Of a stretch of DNA of 64,000 bases, positions 9,430 to 17,059 are shown piece after piece. Below the pieces are notes generated by a model. It worked only from the letters and a program-made list of their open reading frames with translations. It searched no databases and was not told the origin of the DNA. The first letter of the stretch is position 1; every line of letters begins with the position of its first letter. The position numbers and the translations under genes were made by a program. The DNA lies in contig JAFKFN010000010.1 in NCBI GenBank assembly GCA_017308255.1, forward strand, positions 1 through 64,000. The letters run 5' to 3'. Source of the DNA: Altererythrobacter sp. (GTDB lineage Bacteria > Pseudomonadota > Alphaproteobacteria > Sphingomonadales > Sphingomonadaceae).

Positions 9430-9870
9430 ATGCTGTCGCAGAAGACCCGCTATGCCATTCGCGCGATGCAGCACCTGGCTGATCACTACGGCAAGGGTCC
9501 CGTGCAGCTGGCCGAAATCGCCAGGGCGCAGAACATTCCGGCGAACTTCCTCACCACGATCCTGTCGGAACTGGGCCGCTTCGGCATCGTCGATTCGCAG
9601 CGGGGGAAGGACGGCGGCTATTGGCTGGCGCTCCCGCCGATCGACATCACTTACGGCGATCTGATCCGAGTGATGCGCGGCTCGCTGGCGCTCGTCCCCT
9701 GCGCCAGCCGCTTCGCGCACGAGAAATGCGTGAACTGCGTGGAGGAAGGCGAATGCCGCACCCGCGCGCTGATGCTGCAAGTGCGCGATCGCACGGCGGA
9801 ACTGCTCGATTCGGTGCGCCTGTCCGATCCGATCGAGCCGGAACCGGCCGATCTTCCCGACGAAAGCTGA
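9430..9870 (+). CDS. Rrf2-family transcriptional regulator with four cysteines
   Basis: DNA-binding regulator of 146 aa with the Rrf2 winged-helix start MLSQKTRYAIRA and the signature QRGKDGGYWLA. The C-terminal half carries Cys91, Cys100, Cys103 and Cys109, a spacing consistent with an iron-sulfur cluster or redox switch but different from IscR. The frame extends to a TTG at 9418; the ATG at 9430 fits the family. It sits upstream of a YezD-like gene and a TonB receptor on the same strand, and Rrf2 proteins in that setting commonly govern sulfur acquisition, which is my inference here. A palindrome at 9923-9939 is a candidate binding site. Confidence 0.88.
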   Translation: MLSQKTRYAIRAMQHLADHYGKGPVQLAEIARAQNIPANFLTTILSELGRFGIVDSQRGKDGGYWLALPPIDITYGDLIRVMRGSLALVPCASRFAHEKCVNCVEEGECRTRALMLQVRDRTAELLDSVRLSDPIEPEPADLPDES

Positions 9871-9922
9871 TCTTGGCCACCGATCAGCATTAATTTTCCC
9901 TCGGACGGCCGCATTGTTATTG

Positions 9923-9939
9923 TCAACTAAAACAGTTGA
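9923..9939. promoter_or_regulatory. Candidate Rrf2 operator upstream of yezD
   Basis: A perfect 6-bp inverted repeat TCAACT-aaaac-AGTTGA lies about 50 bp before the YezD-like start and 52 bp after the Rrf2 stop, in an AT-rich patch that stands out from the surrounding GC-rich sequence. Position and symmetry fit an operator for the adjacent regulator. The assignment is by location only. Confidence 0.5.
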
Positions 9940-9989
9940 GTTAAAAGAAGGCGCGTCGCAATTCCGCGGCGAGAAGCCGGAGACGCCCT

Positions 9990-10172
9990 ATGGGTGCCCC
10001 AGTCGAAAACCTTGTCGATAGGCTCGATTCCGTCAGCCAGGCTGACTTGCCCGAGCATCTTCGCGTCGTGGTCGAGGCGCTCGGGCGCCTGCGTTACGGC
10101 GTGATCCAGCTTACCCTGCATGACGGCAAGCTGATGCAGGTCGACGTCACCGAACGGCGTCGCTTCGCCTGA
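9990..10172 (+). CDS. YezD-like small protein (DUF2292)
   Basis: A 60-aa protein whose C-terminal half, LGRLRYGVIQLTLHDGKLMQVDVTE, shows the YezD/DUF2292 pattern of a short beta-hairpin with a central HDGK turn and a final basic tail. Members are often encoded next to sulfate, taurine or cysteine genes, and their biochemical role is not established. The ATG at 9990 has GGAG 7 nt upstream. It lies 117 bp after the Rrf2 regulator and 147 bp before TonB receptor 2, so the three are probably functionally linked. Confidence 0.75.
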   Translation: MGAPVENLVDRLDSVSQADLPEHLRVVVEALGRLRYGVIQLTLHDGKLMQVDVTERRRFA

Positions 10173-10319
10173 TCCACGGGGGCGCGAAGGCCCCTAAGCC
10201 ATTCTTTAACAGCAGAGCAGACCGGACCTCCGGATGCGTCTCCAGCCTGCGCGGGCGAGACATCGTGTTCTCTCCATCAGCGGGCTGGGAGTCTCAGCCA
10301 CTATGAGGAACCGGAAAAC

Positions 10320-12773
10320 ATGACCAAACGCTCGCTTCTTCTGGCCGGCATCGCCGCTTTCGCGCTGCTGCCTGCCCCCGCTTTCGCCGATGACGCCGCC
10401 GATGCGGCAGCCGACAGCGCGGCCGAACAACCCGCCGGCCCGGCGGCCGCCACGGGTGCCAGCGCCCCCGAAAACGTGATCATCATCACCGCCCGCCGCC
10501 GCGATGAGGCGGCGCAGCAGGTGCCGCTGGCGATCGGCGTGCTCGATGGCCGCGCGATCAACGATACCGGATCGTTCAACGTCCAGAAGCTGCAACAGCT
10601 CACCCCCACGTTGCAGGTCTATTCGTCGAACCCGCGCAACACCGTGGTCAACATCCGCGGCATCGGCGTTCCCTTCGGCCTCACCAATGACGGGTTCGAA
10701 CAAGGCGTCGGCATCTATGTGGATGACGTCTATTACGCGCGCGTCGCGTCCGCGGTGTTCGATTTCCTCGACGTGGCGCAGGTGGAGGTGCTGCGCGGGC
10801 CGCAGGGCACGCTTTACGGCAAGAACACCACCGCCGGCGCGATCAACATCCGCACCAATCAGCCGACGTTCGACTTCCAGGGCAATGCCGAGGTTTCGAT
10901 CGGCAATTACGATTTCAAGCAGGCCAAGGTCGCGGTGTCGGGCCCTCTGTCCGATACGCTGGCGGCGCGGATCGCGGTTTCCGGCACCAGTCGGCAAGGC
11001 ACGATCTACAACGTCACCAGCAACAACTGGATCAACGGGCAGGACAATATCGGCCTGCGCGGGCAGCTGCTGTGGCGGCCGACCGACAATCTGGACGTGA
11101 CCCTGTCGGGCGATTGGAGCGCGCAGGACCCGGAATGCTGCGGCGGCGTCTATGTCGGTTATGGCCCCACCCAGCGCGCCGCAAGCCGCCAGTTTCCCGC
11201 CCTTTACACGCCGGCCAGCACCTCCCCTTTCGATCGCGTGACCGATCTCGATGCCTCGCTCAATGCCGGCAACAAGACCGGCGGGGCATCGCTGCGGGCG
11301 GTATGGGATATCGGTGACAGCAGCACGCTGACCTCGATCACCGCGTGGCGCTTCTGGGACTGGAAGCCCGAGAACGATCGCGATTACACCGGCCTGTCGA
11401 TCGTCAGCAAATCGCAGAACCCGTCGCAGCAGGACCAGTATTCGCAGGAACTGCGCTACAACTACAGTGGCGATCGGCTCAACGCCGTGATCGGCGCCTT
11501 CGCTTTCCAGCAGCGGATCGATACCCAGGGCACGGAGCAGCAGGGTTCCGATGCCAGCGCGTGGAACCTGACGGGCGGCAACAGCAATGCGCTGGCCACC
11601 GATCCAAGCGTTCTCGAAGGGCTCACCGCGATCAATACGCAATGGCTCAAAGCCACCAGCCTGGCGCTGTTCGGCCAGCTCGATTTCAAGCTGACCGATC
11701 GGCTGACGATCCAGCCGGGCGCGCGGCTGAACTATGACAAGAAGGATGGCTTCTATCACCGCGAGGTGTTCGATGGGCAGGGCAACGCGGTGCCGGCCAG
11801 TGGCGGCACCGCGATCCAGGCGGCGCAGCGCGGCATCTATGCGCCGCTGCTGTATCAAGCCAGCTTCAGCGACTGGAACTTCAGTTATGACCTGACGCTG
11901 AGCTACGCCCTGGCCGACGATGTGCTGCTCTACGGCACTTATGCCAAGACGTTCAAATCGGGCGGCATCAACCAGAACGGCGTACCCGTCGATGCCAGCA
12001 ACACGCCGATCGCGGCGGCCTATACGATCAAGCCGGAATCGGTGCAGCACTTCGAAGCCGGCCTGAAATCCCAGTTCTGGGGCCGGCGCGCCACGCTGAA
12101 CCTGGCCGCCTTCCGCACCACGATCGACGATTTCCAGGCCAACGTCAGCAACGGCCAGTTGGGCGTCCTGCGCGGCTATCTCGCCAATGCGGAGCGGGTG
12201 CGCAGCCAGGGCGTGGAACTGGACTTCTCGATCCGGCCCAGCGCGCGGTTCACCGCCTATGTCAACGGCGCCTATACCGATGCGAAATACGTGAAGTTCG
12301 TCGATGCGCCATGCCCGCCTGAACTGGCCGGCGGCACGGTGGCTGGCGCGGGGCAGGTCCCGGGGCCGGCCGGGGTGCCCGGTTCGCTCAGCCCGGCGAA
12401 CTGCGACGTTTCGGGCCAGGTCCTGCCGGGCGTGTCGAAATGGGCGTTCTCCTATGGGGCGGAGGCCAACGTTCCGGCCACGCTGTTCGGCAAGGAGGGG
12501 CAGATCTATCTCGGCTACGACGGGAATTACCGCTCGCGCTTCTCGTCCAACCCTTCGCCGTCGATCTATACCTGGATCGACGATTACGCGCTCAGCAACT
12601 TCCGCCTCGGCTTCCGGGCGGCGGACGGGTTCAACATCTATGCCTGGGTGCGCAATGCGTTCGACACCGATTATTACGATCAGCTCAACTTCGGGCCGAG
12701 CAACACTGGCCTGATCGCCGGCGTGCCCGGCGACCCGCGGACCTGGGGCGGCACTGCCAGGTTCGAGTTCTGA
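10320..12773 (+). CDS. TonB-dependent outer-membrane receptor 2
   Basis: Receptor of 817 aa with signal peptide (ending PAFADD), an Ala-rich linker, a TonB-box-like region IIITARRRDE, the plug motifs VVNIRGIGVPFG, GIYVDDVYYAR and EVLRGPQGTLYGKNTTAGAINI, and a C-terminal barrel ending RFEF. The GPQGTLYGKN form is the sphingomonad FhuA/pyoverdine-like class used for many organic substrates. Its position behind the Rrf2 and YezD-like genes suggests uptake of an organosulfur compound; no ABC transporter or sulfonate desulfurase is nearby to confirm this. A GGAA-containing ribosome site precedes the ATG. A hairpin follows the stop. Confidence 0.92.
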   Translation: MTKRSLLLAGIAAFALLPAPAFADDAADAAADSAAEQPAGPAAATGASAPENVIIITARRRDEAAQQVPLAIGVLDGRAINDTGSFNVQKLQQLTPTLQVYSSNPRNTVVNIRGIGVPFGLTNDGFEQGVGIYVDDVYYARVASAVFDFLDVAQVEVLRGPQGTLYGKNTTAGAINIRTNQPTFDFQGNAEVSIGNYDFKQAKVAVSGPLSDTLAARIAVSGTSRQGTIYNVTSNNWINGQDNIGLRGQLLWRPTDNLDVTLSGDWSAQDPECCGGVYVGYGPTQRAASRQFPALYTPASTSPFDRVTDLDASLNAGNKTGGASLRAVWDIGDSSTLTSITAWRFWDWKPENDRDYTGLSIVSKSQNPSQQDQYSQELRYNYSGDRLNAVIGAFAFQQRIDTQGTEQQGSDASAWNLTGGNSNALATDPSVLEGLTAINTQWLKATSLALFGQLDFKLTDRLTIQPGARLNYDKKDGFYHREVFDGQGNAVPASGGTAIQAAQRGIYAPLLYQASFSDWNFSYDLTLSYALADDVLLYGTYAKTFKSGGINQNGVPVDASNTPIAAAYTIKPESVQHFEAGLKSQFWGRRATLNLAAFRTTIDDFQANVSNGQLGVLRGYLANAERVRSQGVELDFSIRPSARFTAYVNGAYTDAKYVKFVDAPCPPELAGGTVAGAGQVPGPAGVPGSLSPANCDVSGQVLPGVSKWAFSYGAEANVPATLFGKEGQIYLGYDGNYRSRFSSNPSPSIYTWIDDYALSNFRLGFRAADGFNIYAWVRNAFDTDYYDQLNFGPSNTGLIAGVPGDPRTWGGTARFEF

Positions 12774-12842
12774 TCGGGCCGTTCAGCTAGGCTCCGGGGA
12801 CGCTCCTCTCCCCACTGTGCCCCGGGGCACCCGATCGCTAGG

Positions 12843-12875
12843 GGCCGGTCCGCGCAAGCGGGCCGGCCTCCCGTC
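12843..12875 (+). terminator. Terminator after TonB receptor 2
   Basis: An 11-bp stem with one G-U pair (GGCCGGTCCGC at 12843-12853 and GCGGGCCGGCC at 12858-12868, GCAA loop) lies between the receptor and the convergent wrbA gene. The following sequence TCCCGTCTT is weakly T-rich. Confidence 0.6.
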
Positions 12876-12892
12876 TTAGGATCGCCGCGCAC

Positions 12893-13495
12893 TCAATCGT
12901 GCAGTTTCGATGCCGTCAGCGCCACCCGGCGGCCCAGGTAGCGGGCACCGTCCAGTTCGACCTCGCTCGGCCAGCGCGAGCCGTCGTTGTTGGAGATGGT
13001 CGAGGCGCCATAGGGCGAATTGCCCATGACCACGTCCACCCCGTTCTGCCCCTTGAAGCCATAGTCCAGGCCCACCAGCGTGCAGCCGAGGTGCAGCAGG
13101 TTGGTGAGGATCGAGAACAGCGTCGTCTCCTGCCCGCCGTGCTGGGCGGCGCTGGAGGTGAAGGCCGCGCCCACTTTGCCGACCAGCGCGTCGGTGAACC
13201 ACAGGCCGCCGGCCTGGTCCCAGAACGCCGCCATCTGGCTGGGCATGCGGCCGAACCGGGTCGGCGCGCCGACCACGATCCCGTCATAGTCGGCCAGCGC
13301 CTCGATCCCGCCGATCAGCGGGTGGCTTTCATCGGCCACAAACCCGGCTGCCGCGGCCACTTCGGCCGGCGCGGTCTCGGGCACGCGCCGCACATCGCAG
13401 TGATGCCCGGCCTGGCGAACCCCGGCCGCCACCGCATCGGCCATCCTGGCGATGTGGCCGTAAGAGGAATAGTAAAGCACGAGGATGCGGGCCAT
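12893..13495 (-). CDS. wrbA: NAD(P)H:quinone oxidoreductase, WrbA type
   Basis: FMN-dependent two-electron quinone reductase of 200 aa. The start [20 protein letters not shown] is the WrbA phosphate-binding loop, and [19 protein letters not shown] and [10 protein letters not shown] are family segments that contact FMN and quinone. The reading frame continues upstream to 13729 but an AAGGAAA ribosome site precedes the ATG at 13495. It is the last gene of a same-strand series with the MFS transporter (55 bp gap), the SMP-30-like lipoprotein and the AraC regulator. In that setting it may recycle quinones produced during breakdown of the locus substrate; this is inference. Confidence 0.93.
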   Translation of the reverse strand: MARILVLYYSSYGHIARMADAVAAGVRQAGHHCDVRRVPETAPAEVAAAAGFVADESHPLIGGIEALADYDGIVVGAPTRFGRMPSQMAAFWDQAGGLWFTDALVGKVGAAFTSSAAQHGGQETTLFSILTNLLHLGCTLVGLDYGFKGQNGVDVVMGNSPYGASTISNNDGSRWPSEVELDGARYLGRRVALTASKLHD

Positions 13496-13550
13496 CGGGT
13501 TTCCTTTCAGCAATTGGGAAGGGGAGTGGCAAGCGGCGGGGCCGGCACCG

Positions 13551-14873
13551 TCAATCGCCGCGCGCCTCGGCCGCCACCATCTCGCGCGCATAGGGCTTGA
13601 GCGAAAGCCAGGCGAAGATAAGCCCCAGCGGGCCGGAAACCAGCGCCAGCACCACCATCGAGCTGGCGATGCCCTGTTCGCCGAACACGTGATCGTTGAA
13701 CCAGCCGACCACCAGCGGGCCAAGGCCATAGCCGATCACGTTGTAGATCGCGATGTAGATGGCCGTGGTCGTCCCGCGCATCCGGCCAGGGGTTATCGCC
13801 TGGATCGCCGCATTGGCGGGGCCTGATCCCATAGAGCCGAGGAACAAGGACAGCCCCACCAGCGCGAAGGCCAGCCACGTCTGGCTCGCCAGCGGGAACA
13901 GCACCGCCACCGGGATCAGCGGAATGGTCACCAGCCAGACCATGCGCATGTTGGCGTCCTTGTGACCCTTGGCGGCCATCCGCTCCGCCAGCCAGCCGCC
14001 GAGCACTAGGCCGATGGGCGAGACGATCAGCGAGATGATCCCCAGCGTCGGCCCCGGCTCCCCCGGCGCATAGCCGAACTTGCGTTCGAAGAAGACCGGC
14101 GACCACACGGTGACGCCGAAGCTGAGCATCGCCTTGATGCCGTTGGCCAGGAACATCGGCGCGAAGGCGCTGCGGCGGCTCCACAGATAGCTTGTCGTGG
14201 CGGTGAAGCTGGGCGCCGTCGCCCCCGCGCTTTCGCGGCGGGGCGGCTCGGGCACTGTCGCCAGCAGCAGCAAGGCCCACAGCACGCCGGGCGCGCCGAC
14301 GAGCACGAAGGTCATCTGCCAGGGCTTCAGCGTGCCCACCAGCGGGAAGGTCTGCGGGCCGATGTCCGTCAGCCAGCCGATCAGCCAGCCGCCCACCAGC
14401 AGCGCCATGCCGCTGCCCGCCACCGTGCCTATGCCGATGATCGACATCGGCCGGGCCAGCCGCTCGCGCGGGAAGATGTCGCTGGTCATCGAATAGGTGC
14501 CCGGCGCGTTGCAGCTTTCGCCCACGCCCACCAGCATCCGCGCGGCCAGGAGCTGGGGGAAATTGCGCGCCAGGCCGCAGGCGGCGGTCATCAGGCTCCA
14601 GAACGCGATCGCCGAAGCGACGATCCACTTGCGCGGCCCCCGGTCGATGAAGCGGGCGATGGGGATTCCGGCCAGCACGTAGAACAGCACGAAGGCGAAG
14701 CCGATCAGCAGCCCCACCTCGGTATCGCCGATCCCGAAATCCGCCTTGATGGGGGTGATCAGCAGCGTCATCAGCTGCCGGTCCAGATAATTGAACATCA
14801 AGGCGATCATAAAGATGAAGATCGCCCACCAGCTCCGCGCCGGCGATAGCGGAGCCCGTCCCGCACCTGTCAT
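13551..14873 (-). CDS. MFS transporter, spinster-like
   Basis: Inner-membrane major facilitator carrier of 440 aa with about twelve hydrophobic segments. The first helix carries [12 protein letters not shown], and [17 protein letters not shown] is the loop 2-3 signature region; [12 protein letters not shown] is typical of the spinster/ACS-like branch that moves organic anions and aromatic acids. The ATG at 14873 has GGGAGAG upstream. It lies 51 bp after the SMP-30-like gene and before wrbA, so it probably imports or exports the metabolite handled by this locus. Substrate not predictable. Confidence 0.9.
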   Translation of the reverse strand: MTGAGRAPLSPARSWWAIFIFMIALMFNYLDRQLMTLLITPIKADFGIGDTEVGLLIGFAFVLFYVLAGIPIARFIDRGPRKWIVASAIAFWSLMTAACGLARNFPQLLAARMLVGVGESCNAPGTYSMTSDIFPRERLARPMSIIGIGTVAGSGMALLVGGWLIGWLTDIGPQTFPLVGTLKPWQMTFVLVGAPGVLWALLLLATVPEPPRRESAGATAPSFTATTSYLWSRRSAFAPMFLANGIKAMLSFGVTVWSPVFFERKFGYAPGEPGPTLGIISLIVSPIGLVLGGWLAERMAAKGHKDANMRMVWLVTIPLIPVAVLFPLASQTWLAFALVGLSLFLGSMGSGPANAAIQAITPGRMRGTTTAIYIAIYNVIGYGLGPLVVGWFNDHVFGEQGIASSMVVLALVSGPLGLIFAWLSLKPYAREMVAAEARGD

Positions 14874-14924
14874 GAATCTCTCCCTTCCCGGTAAGAAGCC
14901 GGAAAGCGCCGCTCGGCGCAAGGC

Positions 14925-15887
14925 TTATCGCGGAAGGGGGAAGGCCCGGACCACGAACACTCCGGGGTCCTTGTCGCGCAGCGCGGGGTCCATCATGTAG
15001 CTGGACTTGCCTTCGATCGCGTAGCCGACGTCGCCCACGAAGGCCACGCCGGGGGAGGATTCGAGGCCCGTCTTGACCGGGGTCACCGTGGCGCTGTCGC
15101 CGTTCACCTCGATCAGCGCCACGCGCCCGCCGGGGCCTTCGGCCTGGAGGAAGCGGTTGCCGCCCATGGCGCGCAGGCCGTCGGGGCCGTTCAGCTTGTC
15201 GGACAGGGTCAGCGTGGTCAGCCCGGCATAGCTGCCGTCGGCCTTGCGGTTCACCCGCTGGAAGAGGTTCTGCCGCACATTGTTGATGTAGATCGCGCCG
15301 TCGCCGCCGATAGCGATGCCGTCGACGCCGGTCAGGTCCTGCCCTTCGGCAAACAGCGTCAGCGCCTTGGCGCCGGGCGCCAGCGCGAAGATGCGGCCGG
15401 AAAGGGTTTCGGTGGCATAGACGGTGCCGTCCGCCGCCACCGCGATATCGTTGCACGCCGATGGCTTGTCGGCCGGAAACTCATAGCTCGCTTTCAAGGC
15501 GCCCGTCGCCAGATCGAAGGCCTTGAGAACCGAAGTGCCCGTCTCGCGCGGCTGGGCGAAGAGGTTGGGGATCGAACAGGCCCACAGCACCTTGTGCTGT
15601 TCATCGGCGAAGACGCCGAACAGCGACCGGAGGCCGTTCTCGGCGCTCGGCACGATCCACGGCTTCGCGGTGTCGGTCCCGGCCTCAGCGCGATAGATCG
15701 TCCCGCCGTTGCTGCCGACATAGATGTTGCCCGCCGCGTCGGAAGCGATGCTTTCAGGGAAGACCCGCGTGCCCGCGATGGTGATGTCCACTGGCGTGGC
15801 GGCGGTGGAAACACTGGCGCAGGCGGCCAGTAGGCCGGCGGCGATGGCCATCAGGGCAATCCCGTTCTGAATACCGTTGGTACGCAC
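14925..15887 (-). CDS. SMP-30/gluconolactonase-like lipoprotein
   Basis: Predicted lipoprotein of 320 aa with a six-bladed beta-propeller of the SMP-30/gluconolactonase/NHL type. The start is a GTG at 15887 preceded by GGGAGGA; the product then reads VRTNGIQNGIALMAIAAG, with a lipobox LLAAC. Propeller repeats are visible (ESIASDAAGNIYVGSN, NDIAVAADGTVYATE, DGIAIGGDGAIYINN). Family members hydrolyse lactones or act as calcium-bound propellers. Placed between the AraC regulator and the MFS carrier, it could open a lactone formed by the PQQ dehydrogenase across the divergon. An ATG at 15920 is possible but lacks a ribosome site. Confidence 0.78.
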   Translation of the reverse strand: MRTNGIQNGIALMAIAAGLLAACASVSTAATPVDITIAGTRVFPESIASDAAGNIYVGSNGGTIYRAEAGTDTAKPWIVPSAENGLRSLFGVFADEQHKVLWACSIPNLFAQPRETGTSVLKAFDLATGALKASYEFPADKPSACNDIAVAADGTVYATETLSGRIFALAPGAKALTLFAEGQDLTGVDGIAIGGDGAIYINNVRQNLFQRVNRKADGSYAGLTTLTLSDKLNGPDGLRAMGGNRFLQAEGPGGRVALIEVNGDSATVTPVKTGLESSPGVAFVGDVGYAIEGKSSYMMDPALRDKDPGVFVVRAFPLPR

Positions 15888-15955
15888 AAATCCTCCCGGA
15901 AAGCTGGTTTTCGGGCCCATGATAGAGCGCCGCGCCCCGGAGGAAAGCCCTGTCG

Positions 15956-16903
15956 CTACGCCGCCTCCGCGCCCAGCCGCCATCGGCCGGGCGGCATGGC
16001 GTATCGCCGTCGGAACGCGCGGGAGAAGTGTGCCGCGTCCTCGAAGCCGCTCGCGAAGGCGATCTGGGCGATGGACAGGCCGGCCTTGGCGGGATCGCGC
16101 AAGTCGGCCGCCGCCTGCTCCATCCGCCGTTGCCACAGGCGGCTGGCAATGGAATGGCCGCAGGCTTCTTGCATCAACTGGTCCAGCCGGCGGCGGCTGA
16201 TGTGCTGGTCGCGGGCAATCTCTTCGGCGGTGAGCCCCGCCACCGGGAAGTTGAGTTCGATGAAATCGACCGCGCGGCGCACGCGCCAGCCCGCGCTTTG
16301 AGGAAGCTCGGCGAAGGACTTGGCGACGCCCAGCATCTGGATCACCGAGCCGACCATTGCCGTCCGCTGCAACTGGGTGAGGCGCGGCGCCACTTCGCTG
16401 AGGCGCAGGAGCGTGTCGGAAAGCAGCCGCGTGCCGCATTCCTGCGCCGGCAGCAGTGCACCGAACAGGCGGTCGAGGTGCGGATAGCGGCTCATCGCCG
16501 GCGCGCGGGGCAGGCGCAGGAACAGGATCGTGCCATAGTCGGCGCTCGACAGCGCGAAGCGGTCGTATTCGTCGATCAGGCACATGTCGCCCTCGCTCAG
16601 CTGGGCTTCCATCCCGCGTTGCGTCACCTTGGTGGAACCGCGCGACTGGACCATCAGCGAAACGTGGGTCCACACGGTGTCTTGCGCCGAACGAGAGCGG
16701 TGGTGCACTTCGGCCGGGGCGGATTCGATGGTGTAGAGTTCCGCCGCCCCCAGGCAGGTCCGCGTTATCGTTCCGCGCTGGGGGCTATGCTCGGTGATCC
16801 GCACTGACAGCCCCGGAAACAGCTGCCGCGCCGCGTCGTCCCACGCCGGACGGCGGTGCGGAAGCTCCAGCGCGGCCAGGTCGACCAGGGCATCGCCGGG
16901 CAC
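15956..16903 (-). CDS. AraC-family transcriptional regulator
   Basis: Regulator of about 315 aa. The C-terminal 100 residues form the double helix-turn-helix of AraC/XylS proteins (ITAEEIARD-like first helix written GLTAEEIARDQHISRRRLDQL, then LSIAQIAFASGFEDAAHFSRAFRRRY). The N-terminal part resembles the AraC-binding-like sensing domain. The open frame continues far upstream as a shadow of the divergent receptor; I place the start at a GTG at 16903 with AAGGGGAGA 4 nt before it. The divergent spacer to TonB receptor 3 (16904-17059) should hold the shared control region, so it likely senses the locus substrate and activates both arms. Confidence 0.86.
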   Translation of the reverse strand: MPGDALVDLAALELPHRRPAWDDAARQLFPGLSVRITEHSPQRGTITRTCLGAAELYTIESAPAEVHHRSRSAQDTVWTHVSLMVQSRGSTKVTQRGMEAQLSEGDMCLIDEYDRFALSSADYGTILFLRLPRAPAMSRYPHLDRLFGALLPAQECGTRLLSDTLLRLSEVAPRLTQLQRTAMVGSVIQMLGVAKSFAELPQSAGWRVRRAVDFIELNFPVAGLTAEEIARDQHISRRRLDQLMQEACGHSIASRLWQRRMEQAAADLRDPAKAGLSIAQIAFASGFEDAAHFSRAFRRRYAMPPGRWRLGAEAA

Positions 16904-17059
16904 TGCTTCTCCCCTTCCAATTGCGACAAGGAATGCGGCCAAACCAGTCAAGGTGCGCGTACCAACGTTCGGATATGCAAGGGCGAAGTCGCCAGCAAGG
17001 CTCAGGCCCCCGCACGTCGGGAAAACCGGGCAGGTGGCCGCAAGGGGAGAGGAAAGCAG

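Noticed and set aside
10303-10323. Six-codon ORF ending in the ATGA overlap with TonB receptor 2
   Set aside because: Too short to distinguish from chance; the receptor has its own purine-rich ribosome site in the same bases.
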